Counted from the stretch's first letter, positions 1 to 8,423 are shown. The stretch: DNA of 64,000 bases from Acidobacteria bacterium UBA7540 (GCA_002478145.1 DLMI01000118.1:58833-122832), one strand, 5' to 3'. Numbers and translations are program-made. Notes: generated by a model not told the origin, from the sequence alone.

Positions 1-2
1 TG

Positions 3-470
3 GTGACGGAGCCCATCTACGGTTTTTTGCGCAAGTATTTCCTCGCCGTAGAGCAGCCCTACTACTGGGGCAGCATGCTGATCGGGGTCTTGTTTATTAC
101 GACCGTTGTACTCAACTTCTTCCGCGCGCGCTTCTGGTGCCGTTATGTTTGCCCTCTCGGTGCGCTGCTGGGAGTGGTAGGCAAGAACCCCCTCGTCCGC
201 CTGAAGAAGAATGAGGAGAAGTGCGACAGTTGCCGGCTGTGCCTGGTTGACTGCCAGGGAGGGGCCACTCCGGACAACCCCTTGGAGTGGAAGCCTTCCG
301 AGTGCTTCTATTGCTGGAATTGCGAGTCGGACTGCCCCGCCCAAGCAATTACCTTTACCTCATGTATAGCCGAAGGCCGAGGCAGGAACCGCAGAGATCC
401 TTCGCCCCGACAAGTCGGGGCTCAGAATGACACGGCCTTGCGAACTGAAGCTGGAGAAAAAGCACGATGA
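3..470 (+). CDS. NapH/NosR-like membrane 4Fe-4S protein, C-terminal part (cut by window edge)
   Basis: This is the C-terminal 155 residues of a polyferredoxin-type membrane protein; the true start lies left of the window, since family members carry several more N-terminal membrane helices. One membrane segment is visible at residues 23-40, followed by the CRYVCPLGALLG motif (46-57) typical of NapH/NosR/RdxA-like proteins, then two CxxCxxCxxxC clusters (C74-C84 and C101-C111) facing one side of the membrane. It should pass electrons between quinol or an ion gradient and the soluble ferredoxin encoded next. Its stop overlaps the next start (ATGA), so the two are translationally coupled. Odd point: everything after residue about 121 is low-complexity and is encoded by a copy of a dispersed repeat (394-432), so the native C-terminus has probably been replaced. 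Confidence 0.8.
   Translation: MTEPIYGFLRKYFLAVEQPYYWGSMLIGVLFITTVVLNFFRARFWCRYVCPLGALLGVVGKNPLVRLKKNEEKCDSCRLCLVDCQGGATPDNPLEWKPSECFYCWNCESDCPAQAITFTSCIAEGRGRNRRDPSPRQVGAQNDTALRTEAGEKAR
394..432. repeat. partial copy of TGTCATTC-type dispersed repeat inside a gene tail
   Basis: The segment from GAGATCC to GAATGACA matches the right-hand half of the palindromic repeats at 1887-1985, 7015-7123 and 46684-46800. It lies in frame within the last codons of the gene ending at 470 and encodes its non-conserved tail. Confidence 0.6.
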
Positions 471-1198
471 ACCCCTTGCACAAGTGGATCGGTGATTTCG
501 TTCATCCCCCAAAAGAAGCCAGGCTTGACCTGGGGCGGAGAGCCGTCTTAGCGGCAGGGTTGGCCGGTTTAGGCGCAAAGCTGCTCTTTGGCATCGATCC
601 GCAAGCATCGAAACGGTCTTTCAATCCCGCCCTGATTCGTCCTCCGGGAGCGCTTCCAGAAGAGGAATTCCTCGCCAGGTGTATTCGCTGCGGAGAGTGC
701 ATGAAGGTATGTCCCACGAACGCCATTCATCCTGCTTCCTTGGAGGGTGGAGTGGAGGGCATTTGGACGCCCATCCTGAACATGTCGGTCGGTTACTGCG
801 ACTACGAGTGCAATCTGTGTTCGCAGGTTTGCCCGACGCACGCGATTCGCCAGGTTGATGTCCCTGAAAAGAAAAAGATCAAGATCGGCTTGGCATACAT
901 TGACAAGAATCGCTGCCTGCCCTGGGCCTACTCGAAGACGTGTATCGTCTGCGAGGAGCATTGCCCGACACCCAAGAAGGCCATCTGGTTTGAAGAGGTT
1001 GAAGTCCTGAACATTCAGGGCGAGAAGTTGATGATCAAGCAGCCACGTGTGGACCCGGACCTTTGCATCGGCTGTGGAATCTGCGAAACCAAATGCCCGG
1101 TCAAAGGGCAGGCGGCGGTGCGCGTCACGAGCGTGGGCGAAACCAGAAACCCGGAGAATCAGATACTGCTGTCCCCTGGTAGCTTCGGTGAAGGGTAG
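467..1198 (+). CDS. 4Fe-4S dicluster-type ferredoxin (NapG/MauM-like), four Fe-S clusters
   Basis: The 243-residue protein begins with a short polar stretch, a twin-arginine pair (R24 R25) and a hydrophobic segment (26-41), suggesting Tat export or membrane tethering; no full SRRxFLK motif is present. Four cysteine groups follow: CIRCGECMKVCP (72-83), CDYECNLCSQVCP (111-123), CIVCEEHCP (159-167) and CIGCGICETKCP (200-211). The pattern matches NapG/MauM ferredoxins that accept electrons from a NapH-like membrane partner, which is the overlapping upstream gene. The flavodoxin-like gene starts 10 bases after its stop, giving a compact three-gene redox unit. The physiological electron donor or acceptor is not shown by the window. 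Confidence 0.85.
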   Translation: MNPLHKWIGDFVHPPKEARLDLGRRAVLAAGLAGLGAKLLFGIDPQASKRSFNPALIRPPGALPEEEFLARCIRCGECMKVCPTNAIHPASLEGGVEGIWTPILNMSVGYCDYECNLCSQVCPTHAIRQVDVPEKKKIKIGLAYIDKNRCLPWAYSKTCIVCEEHCPTPKKAIWFEEVEVLNIQGEKLMIKQPRVDPDLCIGCGICETKCPVKGQAAVRVTSVGETRNPENQILLSPGSFGEG

Positions 1199-1208
1199 GC
1201 GACGAACC

Positions 1209-1796
1209 ATGGCAAAAGTACTCTTGATAAGTGGAAGTCCCAAAGCGGATGGCAACACCGCGCAACTCATGAACGAATGCGCTCGTGTGATTCGCGAGCA
1301 AGGTGTCGAAGCGGAAGTCATCTCATTTTCCGAAATGAAGATCGAATCGTGTACGGCCTGCGGCAAGTGTGGTGAATCCAAGGAGTGCAGTTTGCAAGAT
1401 GGCCTGAACGACATTATCAAGAAGCTCCGAGCCTCGCAGGGCTTCATTGTGGGCTCACCCGTTTACGTCGGTACGGCGCGTGGGGACGTGATGGCAGCGC
1501 TACAGCGCATCGGCTACGTTTCCAGAAAGTCGGACCAGTTCCTTGCCGGCATGGTGGGCGGCGCTGTAGCAGTGGCGGCGCGTGGTGGCCACACCTTCAC
1601 GCTTCAGGAAATGCTCATGTTCTTCCTGATTAACGATATGATTGTGCCGGGATCGACCTATTGGAACATGGTGTTTGGCCGGCTTCCAGGAGAGGTCTGG
1701 CAGGACAAAGAAGGAATCGAGACTGTCCGGCACTTCGCGGTCAATGTAGCCAATTTGATCAAGAAGTTGTACGGCGACAAGGCGGCAGAGGTATAA
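1209..1796 (+). CDS. flavodoxin-family / NADPH-dependent FMN reductase, iron-sulfur flavoprotein type
   Basis: The ATG at 1209 gives 195 residues beginning MAKVLLISGSPK. The GSPKADGNTAQL loop (9-20) is the FMN-phosphate binding loop of the flavodoxin-like reductase fold. A cysteine cluster at C48, C51, C54 and C60 matches the 4Fe-4S site of archaeal-type iron-sulfur flavoproteins, and the segment GSPVYVGTARGDV near residue 80 contacts flavin in this family. A longer reading frame opens 162 bases upstream inside the ferredoxin gene but lacks family similarity, so I use the downstream start. It follows the two ferredoxin genes closely and probably exchanges electrons with them; the substrate is unknown. 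Confidence 0.85.
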   Translation: MAKVLLISGSPKADGNTAQLMNECARVIREQGVEAEVISFSEMKIESCTACGKCGESKECSLQDGLNDIIKKLRASQGFIVGSPVYVGTARGDVMAALQRIGYVSRKSDQFLAGMVGGAVAVAARGGHTFTLQEMLMFFLINDMIVPGSTYWNMVFGRLPGEVWQDKEGIETVRHFAVNVANLIKKLYGDKAAEV

Positions 1797-1886
1797 ACCC
1801 GAGGTGAAGCGGTTTGACTGGGCGCTGGAAAACTCTGTGCCGATTTCCGTAGCGACCCCGGCCAGCAAGCTTTTACTCTGCTATGC

Positions 1887-1985
1887 TGTCATTCTGAGCG
1901 CAGCGGAGCGGAGCGAAGAATCTCGCTCTGGACTTTTCCGCCGACAAACAGCAGGGCGAGATGCTTCGCTACGCTCAGCATGACA
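1887..1985. repeat. dispersed palindromic repeat, TGTCATTC family
   Basis: A 99-base element whose ends are inverted: TGTCATTCTGAGCG on the left and CGCTCAGCATGACA on the right (one mismatch in 14). Related copies lie at 7015-7123 and 46684-46800 and a partial one at 394-432. It fills most of the gap before the aldo/keto reductase gene. Confidence 0.8.
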
Positions 1986-2010
1986 GTAAGCGGGCGCTCT
2001 CGCGAAAGTC

Positions 2011-2967
2011 ATGGAAGATCTCATTCCCCTCGGTAAGACTGACATTCGCATTTCCCCTCTGGGCCTGGGCACCTGGCAGTGGGGTGACCGCATGATGTGG
2101 GGTTACGGTAAGACCCACACCGATAGCGACCTTCACGACGCCTTCCAAGTCAGCCTGCAATCGGGCATCAGCTTCTTCGACACCGCCGAAGTTTATGGAA
2201 AGGGGCGCTCGGAGGAATTGCTAGGAGCATGCCTAAAGGAAGCAGGGCAGTCCCCTCTCAGGGCGCCCTTGGTCGTGGCGACGAAATTCATGCCTTACCC
2301 CTGGCGGCTGCGGAAAGGCATGCTGCTCTCGAAGCTGCGTGCCAGCCTTGCCCGCTTGAGGTTGGAACGGGTGGACCTTTACCAGATCCATTGGCCTTTC
2401 CGGCCTGTGCCCATCGAGACATGGGCCAATGCGCTGGCGGACGCCGTCGAGGCCGGACTGACGCGCGCGGTGGGCGTGTCGAATTACAACTCGGCCCAGA
2501 TGTTGCGCGCCCACTCCGCTCTGGCAAAACGCGGCATCGCGCTGGCTTCCAACCAAGTCGAGTTTCATCTACTGAACCGGCGCGTCGAGCAGAAGGGTTT
2601 ATTGAAACTCTGCCGCGAGTTGGGTGTTACCCTGATTGCTTACAGCCCTCTCGCCAAGGGCCTGTTGACAGGCAAATATTCGCCCCAGACTCGCCCGCAC
2701 GGGATGCGCCGCTACCTCTTCCGGCGGGCGCGACTGGGCAAGATTCAGCCCCTCATTCAGCTTCTGCGCGCGATTGGAGATGCGCACGATGGGAAGTCCC
2801 CGGCCCAGATAGCGTTGAACTGGGTGATCTGCAAGGGGGCTGTCCCCATCCCCGGGGCCAAGAATGCCCGGCAGGCACGGGATAACGCCGCCGCTTTAGG
2901 CTGGCGGTTGGCGGAGGCCGAAATCGCCGCCCTGGATGCGGAAAGCCAAAAGCTTTCCATCGCCTGA
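2011..2967 (+). CDS. aldo/keto reductase
   Basis: The 318-residue protein is of normal length for a cytosolic NADPH-dependent aldo/keto reductase with a TIM-barrel fold. The catalytic tetrad is visible: D57 (FFDTAEVYG), Y62, K92 (VVATKF) and H127 (YQIHWPF). The late segment IPGAKNARQARDN near residue 285 matches the NADPH 2'-phosphate-binding IPG(A/T)K...Q..EN signature. No signal peptide is present. The gene stands alone, after a dispersed repeat and before a toxin-antitoxin pair. Its substrate cannot be told from the sequence; general carbonyl detoxification or sugar metabolism is most likely. Confidence 0.92.
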   Translation: MEDLIPLGKTDIRISPLGLGTWQWGDRMMWGYGKTHTDSDLHDAFQVSLQSGISFFDTAEVYGKGRSEELLGACLKEAGQSPLRAPLVVATKFMPYPWRLRKGMLLSKLRASLARLRLERVDLYQIHWPFRPVPIETWANALADAVEAGLTRAVGVSNYNSAQMLRAHSALAKRGIALASNQVEFHLLNRRVEQKGLLKLCRELGVTLIAYSPLAKGLLTGKYSPQTRPHGMRRYLFRRARLGKIQPLIQLLRAIGDAHDGKSPAQIALNWVICKGAVPIPGAKNARQARDNAAALGWRLAEAEIAALDAESQKLSIA

Positions 2968-3078
2968 GACACCGAGGTGGGCCGCCAGCAGTGGCAGTCA
3001 CCTGCAACACTGGCCGTCTTTGCCCGGTCCTCGACTGCGCGGCGAATAGCTACGATTACTTCCTGCACCACGACCAGC

Positions 3079-3101
3079 CTTGACTTAGTTCAAGACTTAG
3101 T
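3079..3101 (+). promoter_or_regulatory. candidate operator of the Phd/VapC pair
   Basis: CTTGA(cttagt)TCAAG forms a perfect 5-bp palindrome at 3079-3094, and the octamer GACTTAGT occurs twice in direct order (3082-3089 and 3094-3101), 17 bases before the antitoxin start. Phd-type antitoxins autoregulate by binding short palindromes at this place, so an operator is likely but unproven. Confidence 0.4.
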
Positions 3102-3117
3102 CCACCATATCACTGTC

Positions 3118-3402
3118 ATGGAAGTGAACATTCATCACGCAAAGACTCACCTGTCGAGGCTCTTGCAGCGCGTGGCGGCAGGGGAGGAGATTACGATTGC
3201 GCGCGCCGGTGTGCCCATTGCCCGCTTGGTCGCCCTCGAGGCAGCGCGGGCCCGGCGTCCTCTGGACCTCGATCGTGGTGTGTACGAGGTGCCCGAGGAT
3301 TTTGACGCGCCGCTGCCCCCTGCAATACTCGCTGGGTTCAACGGGAAGCCATCCAAGGGGAGCAGGCGCGATAGAAAGGCCGGGCGGCGCGAGCGGCCAT
3401 GA
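3118..3402 (+). CDS. type II antitoxin, Phd/YefM family
   Basis: The ATG at 3118 gives a 94-residue protein starting MEVNIHHAKTHLSRLL, which is the usual Phd/YefM N-terminal DNA-binding and dimerisation segment; the motif GEEITIARAGVPIARLV at 26-42 is the typical central strand-helix region. The charged C-terminal third would be the flexible toxin-binding part. Its TGA overlaps the ATG of the PIN-domain gene (ATGA at 3399-3402), the classic arrangement that lets antitoxin be made before toxin. It should neutralise the VapC-like nuclease and repress its own promoter through the palindrome just upstream. A longer frame from 2977 lacks antitoxin similarity and is ignored. Confidence 0.9.
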   Translation: MEVNIHHAKTHLSRLLQRVAAGEEITIARAGVPIARLVALEAARARRPLDLDRGVYEVPEDFDAPLPPAILAGFNGKPSKGSRRDRKAGRRERP

Positions 3403-3791
3403 AATATCTGTTGGATACTTCTGTCTGGTTGTGGAGTCTAACAGCCTCGGAGCGAATCAACAAGAAAGCTCTTCAACTCCTGGCCAGTGGACGGGAAGAA
3501 CTTTACTTGTCGGCGGCCAGTTCTTGGGAGATCAGCATCAAGTGGGCGCTGGGTAGATTGCAGTTGCCGGAACCACCCGGCAGTTACGTCCCAAAGCGCT
3601 TGGCCGCCCAAGGCATTCGGCCGTTAGCGATTACCCACACACACGCGCTTGCGGTCTCTGAGTTGCCCGCACACCACAGCGACCCCTTTGATCGGCTTTT
3701 GATCGCCCAGGCGCAGATTGAAGGTATGGTCATTCTCACCGCCGATCGCGCCTTTGAGCCGTATGGGGTTAAGATCCTCTGGTGCGGATAA
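3399..3791 (+). CDS. VapC-type PIN-domain ribonuclease toxin
   Basis: At 130 residues this is a full-length PIN domain. The acidic Mg-binding residues are present: D6 in YLLDTSVW, E44 in SWEISIK, D95/D98 in HHSDPFDRLLIAQA and D116 in LTADRAF. This subclass (DPFDRLLIAQA) is the one usually paired with Phd-like antitoxins, as here. Toxins of this fold cut tRNA or rRNA at specific sites; the target of this one is unknown. All catalytic positions are intact, so the pair is probably functional or was recently so. Confidence 0.92.
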   Translation: MKYLLDTSVWLWSLTASERINKKALQLLASGREELYLSAASSWEISIKWALGRLQLPEPPGSYVPKRLAAQGIRPLAITHTHALAVSELPAHHSDPFDRLLIAQAQIEGMVILTADRAFEPYGVKILWCG

Positions 3792-3951
3792 TAACGATCT
3801 CCTGACTCCTGACTTCTTCGCGGGTGGGGCGACGGGTGCCATCCTGAACGCAACGCATCACTTCTATGTCGCGCACCCGCCGTGGTTGGGCGCCTGTTGC
3901 TCCCTCTACTCACCTGATACAATGTCCTATTACATCTGTCGAGGAGTCTTG

Positions 3952-4992
3952 ATGAGAGCGGCTTTCTTAACCGGCATCAGACAAATGGAGATTCGCGAGA
4001 CGTCGCAACCGGAGATCAGCGACCCGCACAGTGTCCTCTTGCGCGTCGGGGTGGTCGGCGTTTGCGGATCGGATGTGCATTACTACACGGCGGGCCGGAT
4101 CGGCTTTCTGGTCGTCAAGTATCCGGAATGGACGGGTCACGAGTGTGCGGGAACCATCGTGGGAGTTGGGGACCAAGCGAAACGGCTCAAGGTTGGCCAG
4201 CGCGTTGCAGTGGACCCGCTGATTCCCTGCGGGCATTGCGACCAATGCCTGTCAGGCCGGGAACACACTTGCCGGAATCAGGGCTTCCTGGCCTGCCCTG
4301 GGCAGGGGCCGGGGGCGTTGGCTGAATACCTGGTGATGCCGGAAAGGTCATGCTATGCGATTCCGGGTGGCATGACCATGGTGCAAGCCGCGGTGGTCGA
4401 GCCGCTTTCCATTGGGCTCTACGCTCAACGCCTGGCGCAGATGCAGCCGGGAGCAAAGATCGCCATCCTGGGCTCCGGCCCCATCGGACTGTGTGTACTG
4501 CTCTCGAGCCTTGCGGCCTGTGATTGCACGGTCTACGCCACCGACCTGCTCGACGAGCGCCTCGAGGTGGCCCGGCGCTGCGGGGCAACGTGGACCGGGA
4601 ACCCGAAACAAACCGACGTGGTCCGGGCCATCCGCGAGCTCGAGCCGCTGGGAGTGGATTTCGTTTTCGAGTGCGCGGGCCAGCAGGAAACCCTCGACCA
4701 GTCGATTGAACTGCTCAAGCCCGGCGGAACGGTGCTGATGATCGGCATTCCTGAGGTTGACCGGGTCAGCTTCAGCATTCACACCCTAAGGCGCCAAGAA
4801 ATACGATTGCAGAACGTCCGCAGGCAGAACCAGTGCATCACCCCTGCTATCGAACTGGTTTCAAACGGCGCCATCAACCTCGATCAGCTTGTGACACACC
4901 ATTTCTCCCTTGCCGAAACCAAGCAGGCTTTCGACCTGGTCGCCGACTACCGTGACGGTGTGGTCAAAGCTGTCGTCCATGTAGCCGCATAA
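3952..4992 (+). CDS. zinc-dependent alcohol dehydrogenase, sorbitol dehydrogenase-like
   Basis: I chose the ATG at 3952 because GAGGAG lies 5-6 bases upstream; the open frame extends further upstream but overlaps the vapC gene. The 346-residue protein is a medium-chain dehydrogenase/reductase. Catalytic zinc ligands are C38 (GVCGSD), H63-E64 (TGHECAG) and probably E150; the structural zinc is held by C93, C96, C99 and C107 in the CGHCDQC...HTC loop. The NAD-binding Rossmann motif GSGPIGL is at 174-180. Similarity of the VGVCGSDVHYY and GHECAG segments is closest to polyol (sorbitol/xylitol) or threonine dehydrogenases. Likely oxidises a sugar alcohol in the cytosol with NAD. Confidence 0.9.
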   Translation: MRAAFLTGIRQMEIRETSQPEISDPHSVLLRVGVVGVCGSDVHYYTAGRIGFLVVKYPEWTGHECAGTIVGVGDQAKRLKVGQRVAVDPLIPCGHCDQCLSGREHTCRNQGFLACPGQGPGALAEYLVMPERSCYAIPGGMTMVQAAVVEPLSIGLYAQRLAQMQPGAKIAILGSGPIGLCVLLSSLAACDCTVYATDLLDERLEVARRCGATWTGNPKQTDVVRAIRELEPLGVDFVFECAGQQETLDQSIELLKPGGTVLMIGIPEVDRVSFSIHTLRRQEIRLQNVRRQNQCITPAIELVSNGAINLDQLVTHHFSLAETKQAFDLVADYRDGVVKAVVHVAA

Positions 4993-5140
4993 GACGGTAG
5001 GTGGTAGGTGGGGGAATGAATGCCTTCACAGGCCCGCACGAAAAATCAACTTCCCCAAAATGACATCAGTACCCGCCGCTCTCGTACCTCTCTTCCGCTG
5101 CTCCCGACTGTGGTAACTTAGTAGACTTTCAGGAGATCAC

Positions 5141-6889
5141 ATGACCAAACTCAAAGTCGCTCTTGCGTTTTCTTTGGCGGTCCTGTGCTGCATCGGACTC
5201 ACTTCGGTACGCAGTATTTCCTCTGATAACCCAACAACCAACGCCCCCGTCCAGTTCGACAAACTCGTGGACGAATACTTCAATTTCTATTTTGAGTTCC
5301 ACCCCACCGAGGCAACAGCCGCCGGTTTTCACCAGTACGACGGCAAGCTTGAAGACTTTTCGCGCTCTGCGGTAGACGCCGAGGTCGTCAAACTGAAGGC
5401 CCTGCAATCCAGGTTTGATCTGCTTGACCCGGCGAAACTCGCTCCCATGAGCGCCGGCGACCTCGAGTTACTCAAAAGCACTATCAAGTCGCGTCTGCTG
5501 GAGCTCGACACGATCAGGATGTGGAGGAAAGACCCCGACCTCTGCACTTCCGGAGTCACCCGCAGCATCTACCTGATCATCAAGCGAGACTTCGCTCCGC
5601 CTGAGGTGCGACTGCGTTCCGTAATCGCCCGGGAAGGCGCGATTCCGGCGGCGATTGTGGCTGCCCGGCAAAACCTCGAGAACCCGCCGAAGATTTATAC
5701 AGAAATCGCCCTGGAGCAGATGCCGGGCATGATCGACTTTTTCCGCAAGGATGTTCCTGGGGCTTTTGCGGAGGTCAAGGACGCGCAACTGGTGGCGGAG
5801 TTCCAACGCAGCAACGCGGCGGTGATTGACGCCCTGCGCAAATACCAGATATTCCTTCGCGACGACCTGCTGCCGATTTCCAAGGGTGACTTCCGCATCG
5901 GCGCAGAGAACTACCGCAAGAAACTCCTCGATGACGAAATGGTGGATATTCCCTTGGACCGCCTCCAGGAAATGGGGTACGCCGATTTGCGGCGCAATCA
6001 ACAACGACTGAAGGAGACGGCTGAGCAGATCGATCCCAAGCACAGCCCCCGCGAGGTGCTGGCTGAGCTGGGGAAAGACCATCCCACGCCGGATCACCTG
6101 TTGCAGAGCTTCCGCGATATCCTGGGCAGCTTGCGCCAGTTCATCGAGCAGAAACAGATCGTCAGCATCCCCTCCCAGGTCTTACCCATCGTGCAGGAGA
6201 CGCCGCCCTTCATGCGCGCCACCACCACAGCTTCCATGGACATCCCTGGCGCTTACGAGACGAAAGCCACTGAGGCCCTGCTCAGCGTCACGCTTCCGCA
6301 GCCCGGCTGGAAACCCCAGCGCCGGGAAGAATGGATGGAGGGCTTCAACCGCGGCACCATCCTCAGCACCGCGATTCACGAGGCATATCCGGGCCACTAC
6401 ACGCAATTCCTCTGGGTGCAGCATGCTCCGTCCAAGGTTCGCAAACTGATCGCCGTGGGCACCAATGCCGAGGGCTGGGCACACTATTGCGAGCAGATGA
6501 TGCTCGACGAAGGCTATGGGGGCGGCGATCCAAAGTTGCGCTTGGGGCAGTTGCAGGACGCTTTGCTGCGCGACGCCCGCTTTATCGTGGGAATCGAGAT
6601 GCACACCGGCCACATGACTTTGGAACAGGCCCGTGAGTTCTTTATCCGTGAGGGATACCAGACTCCCCCTATAGCTGAGGTCGAGTCAAAGCGTGGAAGC
6701 GGTGATCCGACTTACCTCGTCTACACTCTCGGCAAGCTGCAAATCCTGAAGCTGCGCGATGATTTCAAAAAGAAAGAGGATGGTAATTTCACTCTGAAGG
6801 ACTTTCACGACCGATTCATGGGCCAGGGAGTGGTTCCACTCAAGCTCCTCCGCAAAGCGCTGCTCGGCGACGACAGCCCAACCCTGTAA
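5141..6889 (+). CDS. DUF885 family secreted hydrolase/peptidase-like protein
   Basis: A 582-residue protein with an N-terminal hydrophobic segment (residues 5-24) that looks like a signal peptide and AGGAG as ribosome binding site 5-6 bases before the ATG. The DUF885 family is related to zinc metallopeptidases; the signature here is the helix with HEAYPGH beginning near residue 413, in which the two histidines plus a downstream glutamate would hold a metal. The FHPTEATAAGFHQYDG motif near residues 46-61 is the usual family N-terminal hallmark. Members are abundant in Acidobacteriota and are thought to be periplasmic peptidases of unknown substrate. Single gene, no operon partner. Confidence 0.88.
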   Translation: MTKLKVALAFSLAVLCCIGLTSVRSISSDNPTTNAPVQFDKLVDEYFNFYFEFHPTEATAAGFHQYDGKLEDFSRSAVDAEVVKLKALQSRFDLLDPAKLAPMSAGDLELLKSTIKSRLLELDTIRMWRKDPDLCTSGVTRSIYLIIKRDFAPPEVRLRSVIAREGAIPAAIVAARQNLENPPKIYTEIALEQMPGMIDFFRKDVPGAFAEVKDAQLVAEFQRSNAAVIDALRKYQIFLRDDLLPISKGDFRIGAENYRKKLLDDEMVDIPLDRLQEMGYADLRRNQQRLKETAEQIDPKHSPREVLAELGKDHPTPDHLLQSFRDILGSLRQFIEQKQIVSIPSQVLPIVQETPPFMRATTTASMDIPGAYETKATEALLSVTLPQPGWKPQRREEWMEGFNRGTILSTAIHEAYPGHYTQFLWVQHAPSKVRKLIAVGTNAEGWAHYCEQMMLDEGYGGGDPKLRLGQLQDALLRDARFIVGIEMHTGHMTLEQAREFFIREGYQTPPIAEVESKRGSGDPTYLVYTLGKLQILKLRDDFKKKEDGNFTLKDFHDRFMGQGVVPLKLLRKALLGDDSPTL

Positions 6890-6901
6890 TTGCCGATTGA
6901 T

Positions 6902-7014
6902 GATTGCCGATTGTCGATTCGCAAGCTGTGTCAGCCGTCGCGGCACTGGGTAAGGGCGCCGCTGTAATTGCCGATTGCCGATTGTCGATTCGCAAGCTGT
7001 GTCAGCCGTCGCGG
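6902..7014. repeat. direct repeat of 42 bases, two copies
   Basis: The 42-base unit beginning GATTGCCGATTGTCGATTC occurs identically at 6902-6943 and 6973-7014, separated by 29 bases. It follows the DUF885 gene directly and abuts the dispersed repeat at 7015. A shorter relative lies at 27801-27842 before sdhC. Confidence 0.85.
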
Positions 7015-7123
7015 TGTCATTCCGAGCGCAGCGAGGAATCTCGCTCTGTCTTTAAAATACTCAGTGCGAGATCCTTCTCCCGCAGGGCGGGATCAGGATG
7101 ACAGCGAAGGACTCAGAATGACA
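7015..7123. repeat. dispersed palindromic repeat, TGTCATTC family
   Basis: Begins TGTCATTCCGAGCGCAGCG and ends CTCAGAATGACA, with an internal GGATGACA copy at 7096-7103. Same family as 1887-1985 and 46684-46800. It sits between the ends of the convergent DUF885 and CBM9-like genes. Confidence 0.8.
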
Positions 7124-7136
7124 GCTTGGAAACGCG

Positions 7137-8105
7137 CTACCTCTCCCCGACGATTCGATTCGACATATGAATGTAAGGGAAGCACTCAGGGATGTGGGTG
7201 TCGTAGACGGCGTGGCGGCTCCAGACCCAGGCGGGATGCGGGTTGAGTTCAACGCCGCCTGGTTGTAGCAGCTCGAAACGTCCAAAGAAGATCCTCCATA
7301 CGTCTCCGTCCTTGGGGGGCAGAGAACGCCCTGCGGCCAGCCACTTCATTCCCTTCCAGGGGAAAGCCAGTTCAACGGTCCAACCTTTATCGGCCACGGA
7401 GTTGTCGTTGATTTTGCCGTCCACATGAACGGCTTTGAGGAGGCCCGGAAACTCCCAGTTCAGGAATGCCCAGCGGGTTCCTCGGGGATGAGTTCCCACC
7501 CAGAAAGACCGGTCCTGGCGATCGTAGTCACCCCCGAAGGTAAGGGCCTTATTCTTGAAGATGTCAAATTCGGGGACGTCGAAGACGCCGCCCTTCTTGT
7601 AAGCATCTTGCCAGATGAAGAAGACCTGGTAAGTCGTGCCCAGCGCGTTGATCTCGAACTCAGAATAGGCATCACCGCCGTCGATGAACACCTCGGCATC
7701 ATTTTCCTGGAAAATCAGCGAACCTGTTTTGGTCAGGTGGGCTTCGACGTACGGCTCTTCAATCCACAAGCCAACGTAAAGATATTCGTCATCCCACAAT
7801 GCGGCAGCTCGCGTGTCGTAGAAGCCGGGCTCTCCCGTAACCATGTCAACAAAACGCGGGGACTTTTCGGCCTTCTGCCAGGAGGGCTCGTCCAGCCGGC
7901 CGTCAATTGTTATCCGCCCTGCCGCTCGGCGGCAGACATAGTGCGCAATGTCCTTCGCCGAACAACCGTAACTTCCTGTGCCGGCCCTCATCTGGGCTTG
8001 CCCGCCGTCAGACGGCGGCGTCTTCGGCTTTCCAGGCTCGGTGGCCTCGCAGTTCAGCGACGCGAGAAGAATGAGCGCGCTAACCAGTTTCCATGCGGTT
8101 TTCAT
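7137..8105 (-). CDS. carbohydrate-binding family 9-like secreted protein
   Basis: The start at 8105 (MKTAWKLVSALILLASLNC) gives 322 residues with a signal peptide; the cysteine at residue 19 follows a poor lipobox (SLNC), so lipidation is doubtful. The segment ITIDGRLDEPSWQKAEKS near residues 65-83 and the later WDDEYLYVGLWIEEP are the hallmark of CBM9-like domains, and the rest (NDAEVFIDGGDAYSEFEINALG, GWTVELAFPW) continues the same beta-sandwich. Such proteins bind or process glycans outside the cytoplasm. The gene runs divergently from the large GH38 gene, sharing a 318-base promoter region, which suggests a joint role in polysaccharide use. Confidence 0.82.
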   Translation of the reverse strand: MKTAWKLVSALILLASLNCEATEPGKPKTPPSDGGQAQMRAGTGSYGCSAKDIAHYVCRRAAGRITIDGRLDEPSWQKAEKSPRFVDMVTGEPGFYDTRAAALWDDEYLYVGLWIEEPYVEAHLTKTGSLIFQENDAEVFIDGGDAYSEFEINALGTTYQVFFIWQDAYKKGGVFDVPEFDIFKNKALTFGGDYDRQDRSFWVGTHPRGTRWAFLNWEFPGLLKAVHVDGKINDNSVADKGWTVELAFPWKGMKWLAAGRSLPPKDGDVWRIFFGRFELLQPGGVELNPHPAWVWSRHAVYDTHIPECFPYIHMSNRIVGER

Positions 8106-8423
8106 TGTGGGGTTCCTCCGGACGGCAATGGCGAGTCTTCCGCAGACTCGAAAGTAGCTCGACGTACGTTGCAAGACTTGCCTGTTACGCTCCACGATGG
8201 GTCGGGATTGTATCGGAATCCGAAGTGCATTACCACCTGTTCTAAAAGCACTCATTTTTGGAGAGCACTGGGGCTCTCTGCCTTGTGTGTATGGAAAGGT
8301 GTAGAATCCCCAGTCGGCATGGGGGAGGATTATTCTGGCCTAAATCACCTTGAGTACCTGCTGGCTGAGACTTTTAGAGGTTCAGGGTCATTTAAGGAAG
8401 GCGTTTTTAAGAAGGGGGAAAAC
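8106..8423. other. divergent intergenic region between CBM9-like and GH38 genes
   Basis: This 318-base stretch must hold the promoters of both flanking genes. I see a ribosome binding site (GAAGGGGGAA, 8411-8420) for the GH38 gene but no sigma-70 boxes or operator that I can defend. Confidence 0.4.

Noticed and set aside
569..1447. Large minus-strand frame antisense to the ferredoxin and flavoprotein genes
   Set aside because: The plus-strand genes have clear cysteine motifs and coupling; the antisense frame has no recognisable domain.
7425..8423. Coding sequence extending the GH38 frame upstream to 7425
   Set aside because: The frame is open but it is antisense to the CBM9-like gene, lacks a signal-peptide start and has no family-like content before the GTG at 8424.
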